The notes beneath the pieces were generated by a model. The model made no database searches. It saw only the letters and a list, made by a program, of their open reading frames with translations, and was not told the origin of the DNA. From Poteriospumella lacustris (lineage: Eukaryota > Sar > Chrysophyceae > Chromulinales > Dinobryaceae): a stretch of DNA of 64,000 nt. The stretch spans positions 1 to 64,000 of the forward strand of contig SMOI01000190.1 of assembly GCA_008000375.1 (NCBI GenBank), read 5' to 3'. The first letter of the stretch is position 1. Each line of letters starts with the position of its first letter. Both the position numbers and the translations under genes were made by a program. Positions 11,776 to 22,165 of the stretch are shown piece by piece.

Positions 11776-12870
11776 ATGGATTGGTATGGAAGAAGAATCA
11801 TGTTGATCCAGCTGTTCTTGTCACTGTTTGTGCTGCTGTGGCGCATGATGAATGCTGATGACCAAACGTTTCAAGGCACCCAATGCCATCCCCAAAGTCA
11901 GTATCCAGCGAAGGAGTGCCCCTTTCCGGCATCTTGTTGCTGCAGCAGCAGCTGTACAATGTGGAGAACAGGTCGTCTTTCTTACGAGTCCGTAAACGAG
12001 GCCAACATAAAGTTGGGCTGTCGGTTGGACAATTTCGCGGAAACACAAGATCCGGCGAAGTTTATGGGCGGGTGGTGGTCGTACAGAAATAATTGTAACT
12101 TCAAAGTGGTTCATCCGCCCGAAGCAGCTCTGGTTCTGAAGCAGCATGTGATTGTCTTCGCTGGTGATTCTCTCGTTCGCCAAATGTTTAATCGCCTCGT
12201 GATGCATCTAAGAGGCTTCCACGACGTTGTTGAGCACTATTATCATGGCCACGCCATGTATATGCAAAACAGAACCCATGATATATGGGAAATTACGTCA
12301 GAGAACCGAACAACATTTCCAACAATTCCACCGGCCGAGGCCCTCGTCAACCCGTCGCTCTATGTGCTCTTCTGGTGGGATCCAACGCTGCAGCATATCC
12401 CGGACCTGCAGGCTCAGCTGTCTCTTCGCTTTCCCAGTTACTTCCACAAGGTAATCGTGGCCGGGATGCACTTTTGGCCTTCGTCCATCAACCAGAACGT
12501 CAAAGCGATGAACGACATTCCCCGACTTCTGCATGCCATGAATGTGCCCAAGTTTCCTGCCTTGTTTGTGTGGTATCCTGGATGGGGTATCGCGTATGCT
12601 GAACGCAACAAAAAGATGGTGCAATGGGCCATGCATCAGCCTAATGTGCAAATCTTGCCATCGGTTGCCATGGCGACGTCGACGACCTTCCCGACGATGC
12701 CCGACGGCGTCCACTTCCAATGTTCCTATTTGTCGAAAATAGACCAACCGATATCAATCAATGAATACAAAGCCCCCGCCAATGGTGATTGTCACGATGG
12801 ATTCAACTCGAATCTGGTGCAGATGCTGCTGAACATGGTCGCTCGTCGCTTCTCCACGAAGCACCGTTAG
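11776..12870 (+). CDS. Secreted PC-esterase / trichome-birefringence-like (GDSL) protein
   Basis: A single exon of 364 aa from the first in-frame ATG (11776); the ATG at 11800 gives a cleaner signal peptide (MLIQLFLSLFVLLWRMMNAD), so either start is possible. A Cys-rich N-terminal part (CPFPASCCCSSSC) precedes the conserved GDS box VIVFAGDSLVRQMFNRLVMH (about residue 135). Near the C-terminus PDGVHFQCSY carries the Asp-x-x-His pair that completes the SGNH/PC-esterase triad. Members of this family acetylate or deacetylate extracellular or Golgi polysaccharides and glycoproteins. Here the role is probably modification of a surface glycan, but the substrate is unknown. N-glycosylation sequons (NRT) fit a secretory route. 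Confidence 0.75.
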   Translation: MDWYGRRIMLIQLFLSLFVLLWRMMNADDQTFQGTQCHPQSQYPAKECPFPASCCCSSSCTMWRTGRLSYESVNEANIKLGCRLDNFAETQDPAKFMGGWWSYRNNCNFKVVHPPEAALVLKQHVIVFAGDSLVRQMFNRLVMHLRGFHDVVEHYYHGHAMYMQNRTHDIWEITSENRTTFPTIPPAEALVNPSLYVLFWWDPTLQHIPDLQAQLSLRFPSYFHKVIVAGMHFWPSSINQNVKAMNDIPRLLHAMNVPKFPALFVWYPGWGIAYAERNKKMVQWAMHQPNVQILPSVAMATSTTFPTMPDGVHFQCSYLSKIDQPISINEYKAPANGDCHDGFNSNLVQMLLNMVARRFSTKHR

Positions 12871-14369
12871 CCGGCGGTGCTTGTGTGCCCCCTCCGCGCG
12901 TAGGCTGCTTCTTCGCTCGCACCTTGCCGTTCGTTCGCTGTTCCATTGTTCCGTCTTTATCGACGACCGCTCCTTTCTCGATTGCTTCCTCCTTTCTCTC
13001 CCTCCGTTCTGTGTTTCTGTTCGTTTCGTGGTTGTGGGTGTGTGGGTGGTCGTGTTCATAATTAAGACTTAATAGGATGACGTTCGTTGCAAATAGGACT
13101 TTAGGGGGGGGGCTTGGAATGTACACAGGGTTGGGGAGACTTTCAATGTGAGGCGACGTGAACACGAGGTGGCCACCTGGGATCGGTGGCCAGTAGAGAA
13201 AGGAAAGAGAGGGCCAGATTGTGGGATCGCTGCCACGAGGCAACGACACGTCGTGCCGGCGGCGATCGAGCAACACACACGAGGAAGGACGATGGTCGTT
13301 TTTTCGTCATGCGACGACGACGACGACGAAACATGCTACAGAAACACTCACCAACAGACCGACGGCTTCGACAAAACAGCGACAGCTTCCACACGAGGGA
13401 CGCGATATAAACCAAACGAAGGTGACGACACATCACCGCACCACTGACGCACACAGATCAGGTCAAACAGCAGAAAACAACTGTCCGCCTTCGCCAGCAA
13501 CGCCTCTGGGGCATGGGTACACAGACCGCGCTCACAGTCAGATGCCTACACCGGCATAAGTTGCCAGTGGCGAACCACACAGCGGAAACAAACAATACAG
13601 TACCGTGTACTCGATACATATCAAAGCGGACCCACAAAACCGAACAACGACTTCACTGCAAAATGAAAACAACCCTCGTTGCCACTGCGGAGGGGAAACA
13701 CGAACAAACCAAACTGTGCGACGCACAGATGCGACGCCGGCAACCAATAACTGAGAAAGAGGAAAACAAACGAAAAACAACACAGAGAACAAATCAATCC
13801 ATAGGGCAAGGGGAAGAGGGAGGGCGCGCGTGAAACACGTCGGGGGTCTATGGGTAGGGGGTAAGGTAAGACGAAACAAATGGCGGCAGAAGGAGAAAAG
13901 GGCCGGCCAATCGACATGCGAGGGGACCCAGGATGAGGACCAGACAGAACATGGGACAAAGAGCATTCTGCTGCACCTCGTACTACCACCGCCAGGATCT
14001 CAGTGCGATGGTAGTGAAAATGACGTGGTCGCAGACGCACATCGTTCAGTATCGTTGAACGATTGCGGTGCAGTGCAAACGATGGGAGGAGAATGGGAAC
14101 GACGACGCAGTGGTACTTTCCACTGCAAATGAATCAACACGTGAACGAATGTCATAACAAAGAGAATAGCAAGCGAACGAGCGGAGAAAAAACGACGACA
14201 ACAGATTCGTCAAGGGATGGAGAGGGGGGAACGCTTGTCACCCATCGGGTCCGTAAGAAATATTTGATAAATGCGCAGCTGTGGTGATGGCCCTTCCACA
14301 AGGGCTTGTTTGCTTGCTTGCTTGATTGATGATTGATTGACAAAGAGCGTCCACATTTAGACACGTCGA
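12871..14369. other. 1.5-kb intergenic region, no gene recognised
   Basis: Between the convergent ends of the esterase gene and the first MHYT-like gene. From about 13500 the plus strand is purine/A-rich, so the minus strand is C/T-rich, as expected for the 3' UTR of the minus-strand gene. Frames here give only low-complexity peptides. A small inverted repeat, ATCGTTCA/TGAACGAT, sits at 14041-14063. Confidence 0.45.
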
Positions 14370-16022
14370 TCACAGCTGAATCGAAGGGATCTCATCAGCA
14401 CTTTGATCACTGTCGCGGGATCGCTTCAAACTGCGGGTCATGTCCAACGTATCCACCGGGACGATTTTCGCGTATTTGGACGACGACCACGATGGACGGA
14501 CACTGGGGCTTCCTGTGGCCTCGACATCGTGGCAGGACATGCCGCGACCCATGGTGTCCTTGCAGCGCACGATATCCTGGCGCTGCTCGCTTTGACCCTC
14601 GCCAGAAGCGTACAACATGGAATCACTCGGCTCCAGATCCATGTTCATCTTCTGTTCCTGCGATTGAACAGGCACCATGGGCTCTGCCGCTGGGTATAAC
14701 GACTGCGTAACGGTGTGCTCCGAATTGCCGTGGTGACTGCCGCTATCGGACGAGGAAGTCATGTCCAAACAAAACTCTGAATTTACCGCTCGCCACAGCT
14801 TCTCCCACTGCAAAGTGACACAATAATACACCAACAGGAAGATGTAGGCGTGGAAGCTCAAATTGGACATTTGCTGTCGTTCTAGTAGAGCAGACGTATG
14901 CTCACGGAGCGAGGTTGATCGATGGCCATTGAGAGGGTCCCCGTCGCACCGTTTGCGTACGTATTGTTCCACGAGAAATTTGGTGGTGGAGGCTGCATGG
15001 TACTGTTGTCGTCCGGGCAAATTGACGGGGATGGAGCAGTCATCGGCCATGCGGAAAACGATGTTCTCTGTGTGATGAAACAGGCGCGACCGTTGATGAA
15101 TCATGTATCGAGATATCATCATCATTGCGATGGCCGTCATCCACAACAAAACGTTCGTTGTCGAGAAGGCAACGTTAAAGGCAGTTTCACTGGACCAAGA
15201 ATGGGATGAGACGCCGTAGGTCTTTCTCATAGGCCCCGAACGGAACTCCGCCGACGTGAGAACCAAATAATCACCCAGTGACGTGGCGATGGATCCGAGG
15301 AAGGCCACACAAAGGCGGAGCCACTCCAACTCCGGGAAGATCGACAACAGACGGAAAAAGATCCAGTACGCGGATAAACTCGCCACTACAATAATTGTTA
15401 TCGCAAACACAGTCCATCCAGCATGATAATGAATCTCTCCGGGGAATTCGAGACCTCGTAGACTGATGTAGAATTTGGCGAGAACGCCGAGGGCACTGAT
15501 GGTTCCTCCAATCAGAATTCGGTCGAGACGTTGCGTTGCCATGATCGTCAAAAGCTTCCACAAGGTGATGCTCCGGATCTCTTTCATCGTCAAACTCTTC
15601 GATTGGGCAATGAACTCGTTGATGATGGCAACTTTGGTCTTGGAGAACATGTCATCGTAGCTGGCCGTTGTGATGGAAACGATGTTGATGATGAAAATGA
15701 CGAACAGCGATAGAATTTGAATATCAGAGTTGGAACGAATTGGTACTGGGTTACCCGCTTCGTCCAACAGCGTCATGGAGTATAAAGAGACGTAGAACAT
15801 TCCCCAAATACTAATGACTCCAACCGAAATGGCACAAAACAGTAAATACAACATGTGAATTTTTCGTCGACTGATTCTGATGTTAAGCCCATGAACAATT
15901 CGGTCGTCGATAAAAGACAAACGAAGCTGTTCGGCAACACCCACAGCTAAATAAATACCCAAAAATGCCAAAGCGAAGGTCAGCAAGACCATCGAGGCAT
16001 CGAAGCGCTTTCTGTAAATCAT
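14370..16022 (-). CDS. MHYT-like multipass membrane protein, paralog 1 (motif His replaced by Phe)
   Basis: A single exon of 550 aa. The N-terminal 290 residues hold about seven membrane helices: VLLTFALAFLGIYLAVGVAE, then the signature helix VISIWGMFYVSLYSMTL. In MHYT domains this position reads M-H-Y-T/F and the histidine is a proposed metal (copper) ligand; here it is Phe. The conserved ASYDDMFSKTK loop and the YWIFFRLLSIFPELEWLRL helix are shared with the two neighbours. The cytosolic C-terminal tail (about 200 aa) is Ser-rich and ends KIVPVDTLD..., a weakened version of the PTPKVVP motif of the other copies. Bacterial MHYT proteins sense O2, CO or NO at the membrane. A sensor role here is inference. 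Confidence 0.7.
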   Translation of the reverse strand: MIYRKRFDASMVLLTFALAFLGIYLAVGVAEQLRLSFIDDRIVHGLNIRISRRKIHMLYLLFCAISVGVISIWGMFYVSLYSMTLLDEAGNPVPIRSNSDIQILSLFVIFIINIVSITTASYDDMFSKTKVAIINEFIAQSKSLTMKEIRSITLWKLLTIMATQRLDRILIGGTISALGVLAKFYISLRGLEFPGEIHYHAGWTVFAITIIVVASLSAYWIFFRLLSIFPELEWLRLCVAFLGSIATSLGDYLVLTSAEFRSGPMRKTYGVSSHSWSSETAFNVAFSTTNVLLWMTAIAMMMISRYMIHQRSRLFHHTENIVFRMADDCSIPVNLPGRQQYHAASTTKFLVEQYVRKRCDGDPLNGHRSTSLREHTSALLERQQMSNLSFHAYIFLLVYYCVTLQWEKLWRAVNSEFCLDMTSSSDSGSHHGNSEHTVTQSLYPAAEPMVPVQSQEQKMNMDLEPSDSMLYASGEGQSEQRQDIVRCKDTMGRGMSCHDVEATGSPSVRPSWSSSKYAKIVPVDTLDMTRSLKRSRDSDQSADEIPSIQL

Positions 16023-16775
16023 CTTTGCAGCTTTGGGGATGTACCGTGGTTTTATAATGACATAGTGAGACGACCACTTTACGGGACCTCCCGAATATAA
16101 AATATTCTGTGCGAATTACAGAACAGGCATAGTATATCTTGGCGCAAAAGTAAAAATACCGAAGCTTACTCACTCAACGCCACTCCACAACGCAACAAAA
16201 GAACTGAAACCGAAACGGCGCCACCCAAACTCTCAGAAAGCCCAGCAGTCTCCACAAGCCTCCACAAGCCACAAGCCACAGCCGTTCTTTGAATTTTGAT
16301 ACAACAGAAATTTGACTTTGTTAAAAAGAGAAGAGAAAAAACTATTGATTCACCAGCGCCAAAAACATTTCAGGCTTCTTCTGCGTGACAACCAATTGAA
16401 CCCACTGTAAGTATGTCAAGGAAAGCACTGACAACAGCCCGAGATGCCAGATGGAGCCGCGAATCCGCAACAACAAGTACCACGACAAGAAAAGAATTTA
16501 AAAGCGGTCGATTGGAGAAACTAAACTTATATGCAAACGAGGACAAAAGCAATCACGAGAAGATATTCCAGGAGAGAGGGTCAATACAGAAACAAACTTA
16601 TCACGGAACAATACTTGATGGAACGTGTCCCCATATAATCAGTTCAGTTAATGAAGGAAAGAGAAAAAACGGGGGGGGGGCACAACAGGAAAGAAAATAA
16701 AAAGGTCACGATATAACGAACACAAAAAAACAAGGGAGGGGGCTGTTCTTTGGCAGTACACCACCACAAAACAGA
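16023..16775. other. Spacer between MHYT-like paralogs 1 and 2
   Basis: Promoter of paralog 1 and 3' UTR of paralog 2. The plus strand is purine-rich near 16600-16760, with a nine-G run at about 16670. A short CCACAAG repeat lies at about 16250-16280. No gene is seen. Confidence 0.45.
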
Positions 16776-18587
16776 CTACACGTCGATGTTGATGGCGCCC
16801 TTTCCACGGGATTGCAGGATCGATTGAAGATCCGGATTCTCCAAAATGGGAGAATTTAACAAATTATTTTCAGGTTCAATGCACTCCGATTCGGCAATTG
16901 GAACCACTTTAGGGGTGGGGGCTCGAGAGTTGAGACCACTTCGACGAGAGATGGATCGTCGAAAACTGCTGACATTCTCACGAGAGCTATTCATCGTGCT
17001 GAGATTGTATGCAGGCACCAAACGTCGGCTGATGATGCGCTTATGCTCTTCGGCTCCTTGTCGTGTTAATTCAGACAGGTCTGCGAGTGATAGCACTTGC
17101 TCTCGAACTTGACCAGCTTCACAGTTGTCGACAGCTTCGTCAACTCCACCCGGAAGAGCATCGAACTCACTACCATCGTTGTTGCTGTCTTTACTTCCCT
17201 CGTAGGAGAGCACTTCATATCGTAGGGCGCGCCACAAATCGCACCAACGGAACGTTGCGGCTAACCACATCAAATGCAGTAAAAACTCCATGAAGCCCAT
17301 GTTTGCTTGCCGTTCACGCTCCAATAGGCGGTCGAGTTTTTCTTGACCGAACGATTCCATAGCGAGCTCACGTTGATGCGCCTCCAATAATTGCATTTCT
17401 AAGGCGAATCGTTTGTTTAAGTACTGTTCCACTAAGCCTTTAACCGTTACGGTGTGAGAGTTGCCCAAACTTCCACTGCCTTTCGTTGATTGTGTGACGG
17501 AGGTAATGTTTTGCTCGCCCGCCACTTTGTACAAAATCGCCTCCGCTTGACGCAAAAAACGCGCCTGCTTCATGTTTGCGATGCGTGCGGTCCAGATCAG
17601 ATACATTATCATGAACCACAAAGCACCGTTCAGAACTTGGAAGGCCACATTAAATGAGCGCATCTGGTCCCACAAACTCGGCGGGAGGCCCTCCAAACGG
17701 GTAGGAGATCCAATGCGAAATTTTGCATTCCCGAGCGCTAAATAATTTGGAATTGCACACGAAAACATTCCCGAGGCCGCCACAGCAAATCGCAGCCATT
17801 CCTTTTCTGGGAAAATTGACAGCAGTCGGAACAATATCCAATACTCGAAAATGGTACTGATTGCACAAAGAACTGCTCCAAGGATTGACATGCCTACGTT
17901 CAACTCAACATGACCGGGGAAAACTATTCCCTGCATACTGAAGAAAAATATGGAAACGATACCAGCAGCGCCAACCAGCCCGCCAAGAATGATGCGGTCC
18001 ACCTTTTTCGTCATGATTGTGAAGAGAATGCTTCGTGTGGACACCTTACGAATATTAAATGAATCCACATTTTCTGTTCCTCTCATGAACTCATCAACAA
18101 TAGATGCTCTACTTCTTGAGAACATGTCATCATGAGAGGCGATCGTCAGTCCGACCGTTGATGTAATGCAGATCATGAAGAACGACAGGACCTGCACAGG
18201 AATACTGGACTGATATTGTACCCCCTCACCCGATGATGGGTCGGTCAATACAAGGGACAATAACGAGAAATAATGCATACCCCAGACAGCAACGCCGCCA
18301 AGGGCAAGCCCAACAGTTGCTAGATATATGATGTGCTTCTTGCTTCGACTGATTTTCGCTTTGTATCCATGTACTTGGCGATCGTCAATCAATGATTGTC
18401 GAAGCTGTTCTGCAACACACACCGCAACATATACTCCCAAAAATGACACTAAAAATGAGACACCGACGACCCGGTGGTCCAGTGATTGTTTCAAATACAT
18501 AGAAACGTTGGTGCGCTTCAATGTGGAAATTTTGTGCAGAGTATCGTCTCCAATGAATCCTGTCAATAGTTCAGTATTAACATCCAA
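16776..18587 (-). CDS. MHYT-like multipass membrane protein, paralog 2
   Basis: A single exon of 603 aa. It has a longer N-terminus than its neighbours (about 45 residues before the first helix VGVSFLVSFLGVYVAVCVAE). The signature helix GGVAVWGMHYFSLLSLVL keeps the M-H-Y motif. The family loops AEQLRQSLIDDRQVHGY and ASHDDMFSRSRASIVDEF and the helix EYWILFRLLSIFPEKEWLRF follow. The second motif position reads PNYL, degenerate relative to MHYT. The cytosolic tail has VLSLADLSELTRQGAEEH and RAPTPKVVPIAES, conserved with paralog 3. It is most similar by eye to paralog 3. Function is inferred as membrane sensor or scaffold; no enzymatic output domain (GGDEF, EAL, kinase) is attached. Confidence 0.72.
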   Translation of the reverse strand: MDVNTELLTGFIGDDTLHKISTLKRTNVSMYLKQSLDHRVVGVSFLVSFLGVYVAVCVAEQLRQSLIDDRQVHGYKAKISRSKKHIIYLATVGLALGGVAVWGMHYFSLLSLVLTDPSSGEGVQYQSSIPVQVLSFFMICITSTVGLTIASHDDMFSRSRASIVDEFMRGTENVDSFNIRKVSTRSILFTIMTKKVDRIILGGLVGAAGIVSIFFFSMQGIVFPGHVELNVGMSILGAVLCAISTIFEYWILFRLLSIFPEKEWLRFAVAASGMFSCAIPNYLALGNAKFRIGSPTRLEGLPPSLWDQMRSFNVAFQVLNGALWFMIMYLIWTARIANMKQARFLRQAEAILYKVAGEQNITSVTQSTKGSGSLGNSHTVTVKGLVEQYLNKRFALEMQLLEAHQRELAMESFGQEKLDRLLERERQANMGFMEFLLHLMWLAATFRWCDLWRALRYEVLSYEGSKDSNNDGSEFDALPGGVDEAVDNCEAGQVREQVLSLADLSELTRQGAEEHKRIISRRLVPAYNLSTMNSSRENVSSFRRSISRRSGLNSRAPTPKVVPIAESECIEPENNLLNSPILENPDLQSILQSRGKGAINIDV

Positions 18588-19860
18588 AAATTGCTGCTCT
18601 CAAGTTGAACAGCTCGATGCCTGAATGGCTTCTGCGCCGAATCATGGACAGATGAAGGCGAAAGGCGAAAGAAACGCACTGCCGCACTGCCTGCTCTGCA
18701 TCACGCAGTGACAGCGAGGTTGCGCAGATTCTTGGGGACTTTTAGGTGTTGGGTACATATCCACACAGTTTAGAATATTTAATAGCCCTTGTGGTATACA
18801 TGATTTTATCTACGTGGTTTTGGTTGGCACTTTGTCTCTCAACATCTACAACGCCCACTGGTTCAGAAATGAACCAAAGCACAACACAACAGCCAATTAT
18901 TGATAGGGAAGCCAAAAATAAAAAAAGAAAGGAAGGAGAACGATTGATTCGTCGGCGATTGCCAACGACAGTTTAAAAAGAAACAGATATAAAATCAGAA
19001 CACAACTCACTCGAAAGCTTGTCACCAACCCGCAGTGCAACTTCACATGAATTCACCAACGCGTCATTCCAATATCAGACCAAAATGATTGACCGCTCAC
19101 TCAAATGATCGGTTGGATAGTCATGGAATACGTAGATTGGCGATAAGAGGGAAAGGACACGCCGTGTACATACATAATTGCCAACAAACAAAATTCAGAT
19201 GAAACAAACCAATGTACTCGGAAAGAAGAAAACAAAAAACCAGCACACGCCGTTGGGTGCACGAAGGAGAAGCGACGTGAGCATGCACCGACAACAACGG
19301 GTTCAAGTGAAACCAACGACACCACGGCGATTCGGACTGAAATTTCACACTTTGGCTATCTACGTCGATGAGAGTGTTCGTCCAAACCACATCAATCTAG
19401 AGCCGATGGTTCTTTCACCTGGCTTCCGGTGCCAAACAAATAGATAGATAGCCTAAAATATAGCAAAAAACATAAAACTAGGAGTTGTAGACCGGGTGGA
19501 GGGGAAAAATCAGAAGATCCGAAGATCGCAATACCAAGCGAAACAATGGCATGCAGCAACATTGCAGTAAAGGAAATTCCGAGATGTGTATGATTGGATT
19601 TCTGTGCAAGACCCAGTGGGATGAATCCACGCAAAAAGACGGACTAGGAAATCAACGGGGAATGAGAAGAAAGAGAGGGGGTTGGGAGTGAGAAGTCAAT
19701 GGACTCAATGAATATGTAAGTGATCATCTAGAATCCATTTCAAGGAAACCGAACAACACAGAAAAAGCAGAATTCGATAAAACCCAGACGCAATATACAG
19801 AACGTTCAATGACCAAAGGTCGACGAAAAAAGAGAAAGCAAATAAACAAATGACAAACTG
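18588..19860. other. 1.3-kb spacer between MHYT-like paralogs 2 and 3
   Basis: Upstream of paralog 2 and downstream of paralog 3. No frame with protein-like composition was found and no decayed copy of the MHYT gene was recognised. The plus strand is A/G-rich from about 19440 to 19860, consistent with a T/C-rich 3' UTR on the minus strand. Confidence 0.45.
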
Positions 19861-21636
19861 TTAGGAAGAAATTGTGGGAGCCTCGATATCACGATTTTGG
19901 GGTTCGTCTTGAACGGTGACATCAACGGTCACAGAAACATTTCGAGACAGTGGCGCAGCTTGCTGCTCTTCCACAGTGATGGGAATGTCCATGGTGGGGA
20001 CAACTTTAGGCGTGGGTATTCGGCTGCTATGTCGAATGGACGATAAAATAAGGCTCTCCATTGTGGAGGGTTTGGGACGACTGTGACCATGAACGATGCG
20101 ATCGCTGATGACGCGCAAATGATCTTCGACTCCTCGCCGTGTCACTTCGGATAACTCCGCGAGGGACAAAACACGCTCATCTCCGGGTACATCTGACTGT
20201 GCTACAGCACCTTCCGGAGGTGCCCCATAGGTCGCAGCAGCAAGATGAAGCTCCAGCCCGTCCCCGGCCAACATTTCCAAGTCACTTCCATTCGCACTAT
20301 TGTTCGAGCCGGAATCGATGGACATTTCGTATTGAATAGCGTGAACGAATTTTCGCCATTGACAAGAGGCTAGCAACAACACCAAGTGTGACAAGTACTC
20401 ACCAAAGCCCATGTTAGCTTGCTGATGTCTCTCGAGAATCGACTGTGCGGCTTTAGCGTCCTTGGACGATGAATTGGGAGTGGTCCCTTGCGTATTGAAG
20501 GTATTCATACGTTGCTGATGTTGAAGATAGAGAACTTCCGAAGCACAGCGCTTTGTCAGATACTGTTCAACTAATGTACGCACGGTGGAAGCGTTGGTCA
20601 TGCCAAAAGCTTGAGCGCCTTTCAATGATTGGGGAAACATGCTGATGTTGTGTTCATCGGCGATCTTGAACAAGATAGCTTCGGCTTGCCGCAACAACTT
20701 TCCCTGTCGTTGATTTGCAGAACGAGCTGTAACCATTACGTACATAGCAATGACCCAAATGAGTCCGTTGCTCACAGAGAAAGCAACAACGAAGGAGTTG
20801 TATGTATTCCAAGATTGACTGGGGAAGTTTTCCAGGCGATAGGGAGTGCCACTGTGAAACTCACACGAGAACAACATAATGTAGTTCCCCGCCGTTGCCG
20901 CGAAGGATCCAACGATGCTTGTAGCTAACCGCAGCCATTCTTGATCAGGAAAGATAGACAGTAATCGAAAGAAAATCCAATATCCGCATTGAATAGACAA
21001 CACGGACACCAGAACCGCCAAGACAACGAGGCCAACATTGTATCGGATGTATCCGTTGAAGTCCTGGCCACACATACTCACATACAGCATTATAATCATC
21101 CCTCCTGCACCAACAACGCCACCGTAAAGCAATCGCCCCAACTTTTTCGTGGCTATCGTAATGAGAACTTTGCGCAGGGTAATACTCTTGATCTCTCTCA
21201 TTGACAATCGCTTAGACTCTGCGATGAACTCATCAACAATGGCCAGTTTTGTCTTGGAAAACATATCGTCGTAAGCTGCTATCATCAGTCCCGCGGTGGT
21301 CGTAACAGAGACCATGACTAAGGTGAGGAGTTGAATTCCAACATTGCTGCGGATCGGGTACGAGTACCCCTGGTCGTCCTCCAAATCCAGAGCATATAGA
21401 GACGCATAATGCATTCCCCAGACCCCAACTGCCCCAACAGCTGTTCCAAAAGCAATTAAATACAACAAGTGTTTTTTGCTGCGGCTAATGTTAACTTCGT
21501 ATCCGTGGACATTGCGATCATCGATTAGTGACTGTCGCAACTGCTCCGCCATACCCACTCCAACATAAATTCCAATGAAGGAAATCACGTAGGACATTAC
21601 CACCACGTTGATGCGGTAGATTGGTGTAAGCCGCAT
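19861..21636 (-). CDS. MHYT-like multipass membrane protein, paralog 3
   Basis: A single exon of 591 aa starting MRLTPIYRINVVVMSYVIS. The signature helix VGAVGVWGMHYASLYALDL retains M-H-Y. The shared elements AEQLRQSLIDDRNVHGYE, AAYDDMFSKTKLAIVDEF, GYWIFFRLLSIFPDQEWLRL and a degenerate second motif (GNYIML) follow in the same order as in the other two copies. The tail holds VLSLAELSEVTRRGVEDH and RIPTPKVVPTMDIP. Position, strand and intronless structure of all three point to tandem duplication. About seven helices are predicted by hydrophobicity. The role is unknown; a membrane sensor is the family-based guess. Confidence 0.72.
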   Translation of the reverse strand: MRLTPIYRINVVVMSYVISFIGIYVGVGMAEQLRQSLIDDRNVHGYEVNISRSKKHLLYLIAFGTAVGAVGVWGMHYASLYALDLEDDQGYSYPIRSNVGIQLLTLVMVSVTTTAGLMIAAYDDMFSKTKLAIVDEFIAESKRLSMREIKSITLRKVLITIATKKLGRLLYGGVVGAGGMIIMLYVSMCGQDFNGYIRYNVGLVVLAVLVSVLSIQCGYWIFFRLLSIFPDQEWLRLATSIVGSFAATAGNYIMLFSCEFHSGTPYRLENFPSQSWNTYNSFVVAFSVSNGLIWVIAMYVMVTARSANQRQGKLLRQAEAILFKIADEHNISMFPQSLKGAQAFGMTNASTVRTLVEQYLTKRCASEVLYLQHQQRMNTFNTQGTTPNSSSKDAKAAQSILERHQQANMGFGEYLSHLVLLLASCQWRKFVHAIQYEMSIDSGSNNSANGSDLEMLAGDGLELHLAAATYGAPPEGAVAQSDVPGDERVLSLAELSEVTRRGVEDHLRVISDRIVHGHSRPKPSTMESLILSSIRHSSRIPTPKVVPTMDIPITVEEQQAAPLSRNVSVTVDVTVQDEPQNRDIEAPTISS

Positions 21637-22165
21637 TGCGCCAACAACGAACAGACTACTTACTTATCAGAAGAGAAAACCAATACCAAAACAATGAATG
21701 AATGTGAGAAAAGAAATCGATCACTCCAACGGGACGGGGAAAGAACAGCTCTCCCTTCAAACTTTCAACACTCTTAAACAGTAAGAATTCGAGAGAAGTT
21801 GTAAGTTCGGTGACAGTAGTAACAAAATGGCGACAGAATCTGGTCAATAAACCACTGATGATGTGGCAACGCACCACTGCAGCAGTAGTCATTTTGGGCG
21901 TTTCGCGTTTTGGCGACGACGACGATATTTTGCGGACCCATCGTCGAAAGGTGTGCTGGCATACCACATCTGTCGGTCTGATGTATCAAGGAGCTCCATT
22001 GGGAAGAGTGCCATCCATTTTTTCGTGTGACGACGTGACGATGACTTTGCCTTGGGATTCCAGATTGGTAAATAGTTGCATCGTCACCACCAATTCAAGC
22101 GTTTATTTCATGTCCGAAGGGGAATCAAGGGGTTCTGTATATCTCCTTTCGTGCCTTCGTGAATC
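21637..22165. other. Divergent promoter region
   Basis: Separates the start of MHYT-like paralog 3 (-) from the USP36-like gene (+). No coding frame is convincing. The start at 22166 is preceded by CGTGAATC. Confidence 0.4.

Noticed and set aside
13513-13966. Possible small genes on either strand in the 1.5-kb gap
   Set aside because: Translations are compositionally biased (Thr/Lys on plus, Phe/Leu/Ser/Cys on minus) as expected from a purine-rich strand; no start, splice or domain support.
14041-14063. Small inverted repeat ATCGTTCA...TGAACGAT
   Set aside because: An 8-bp stem in AT/GC-balanced sequence is likely by chance at this window size.
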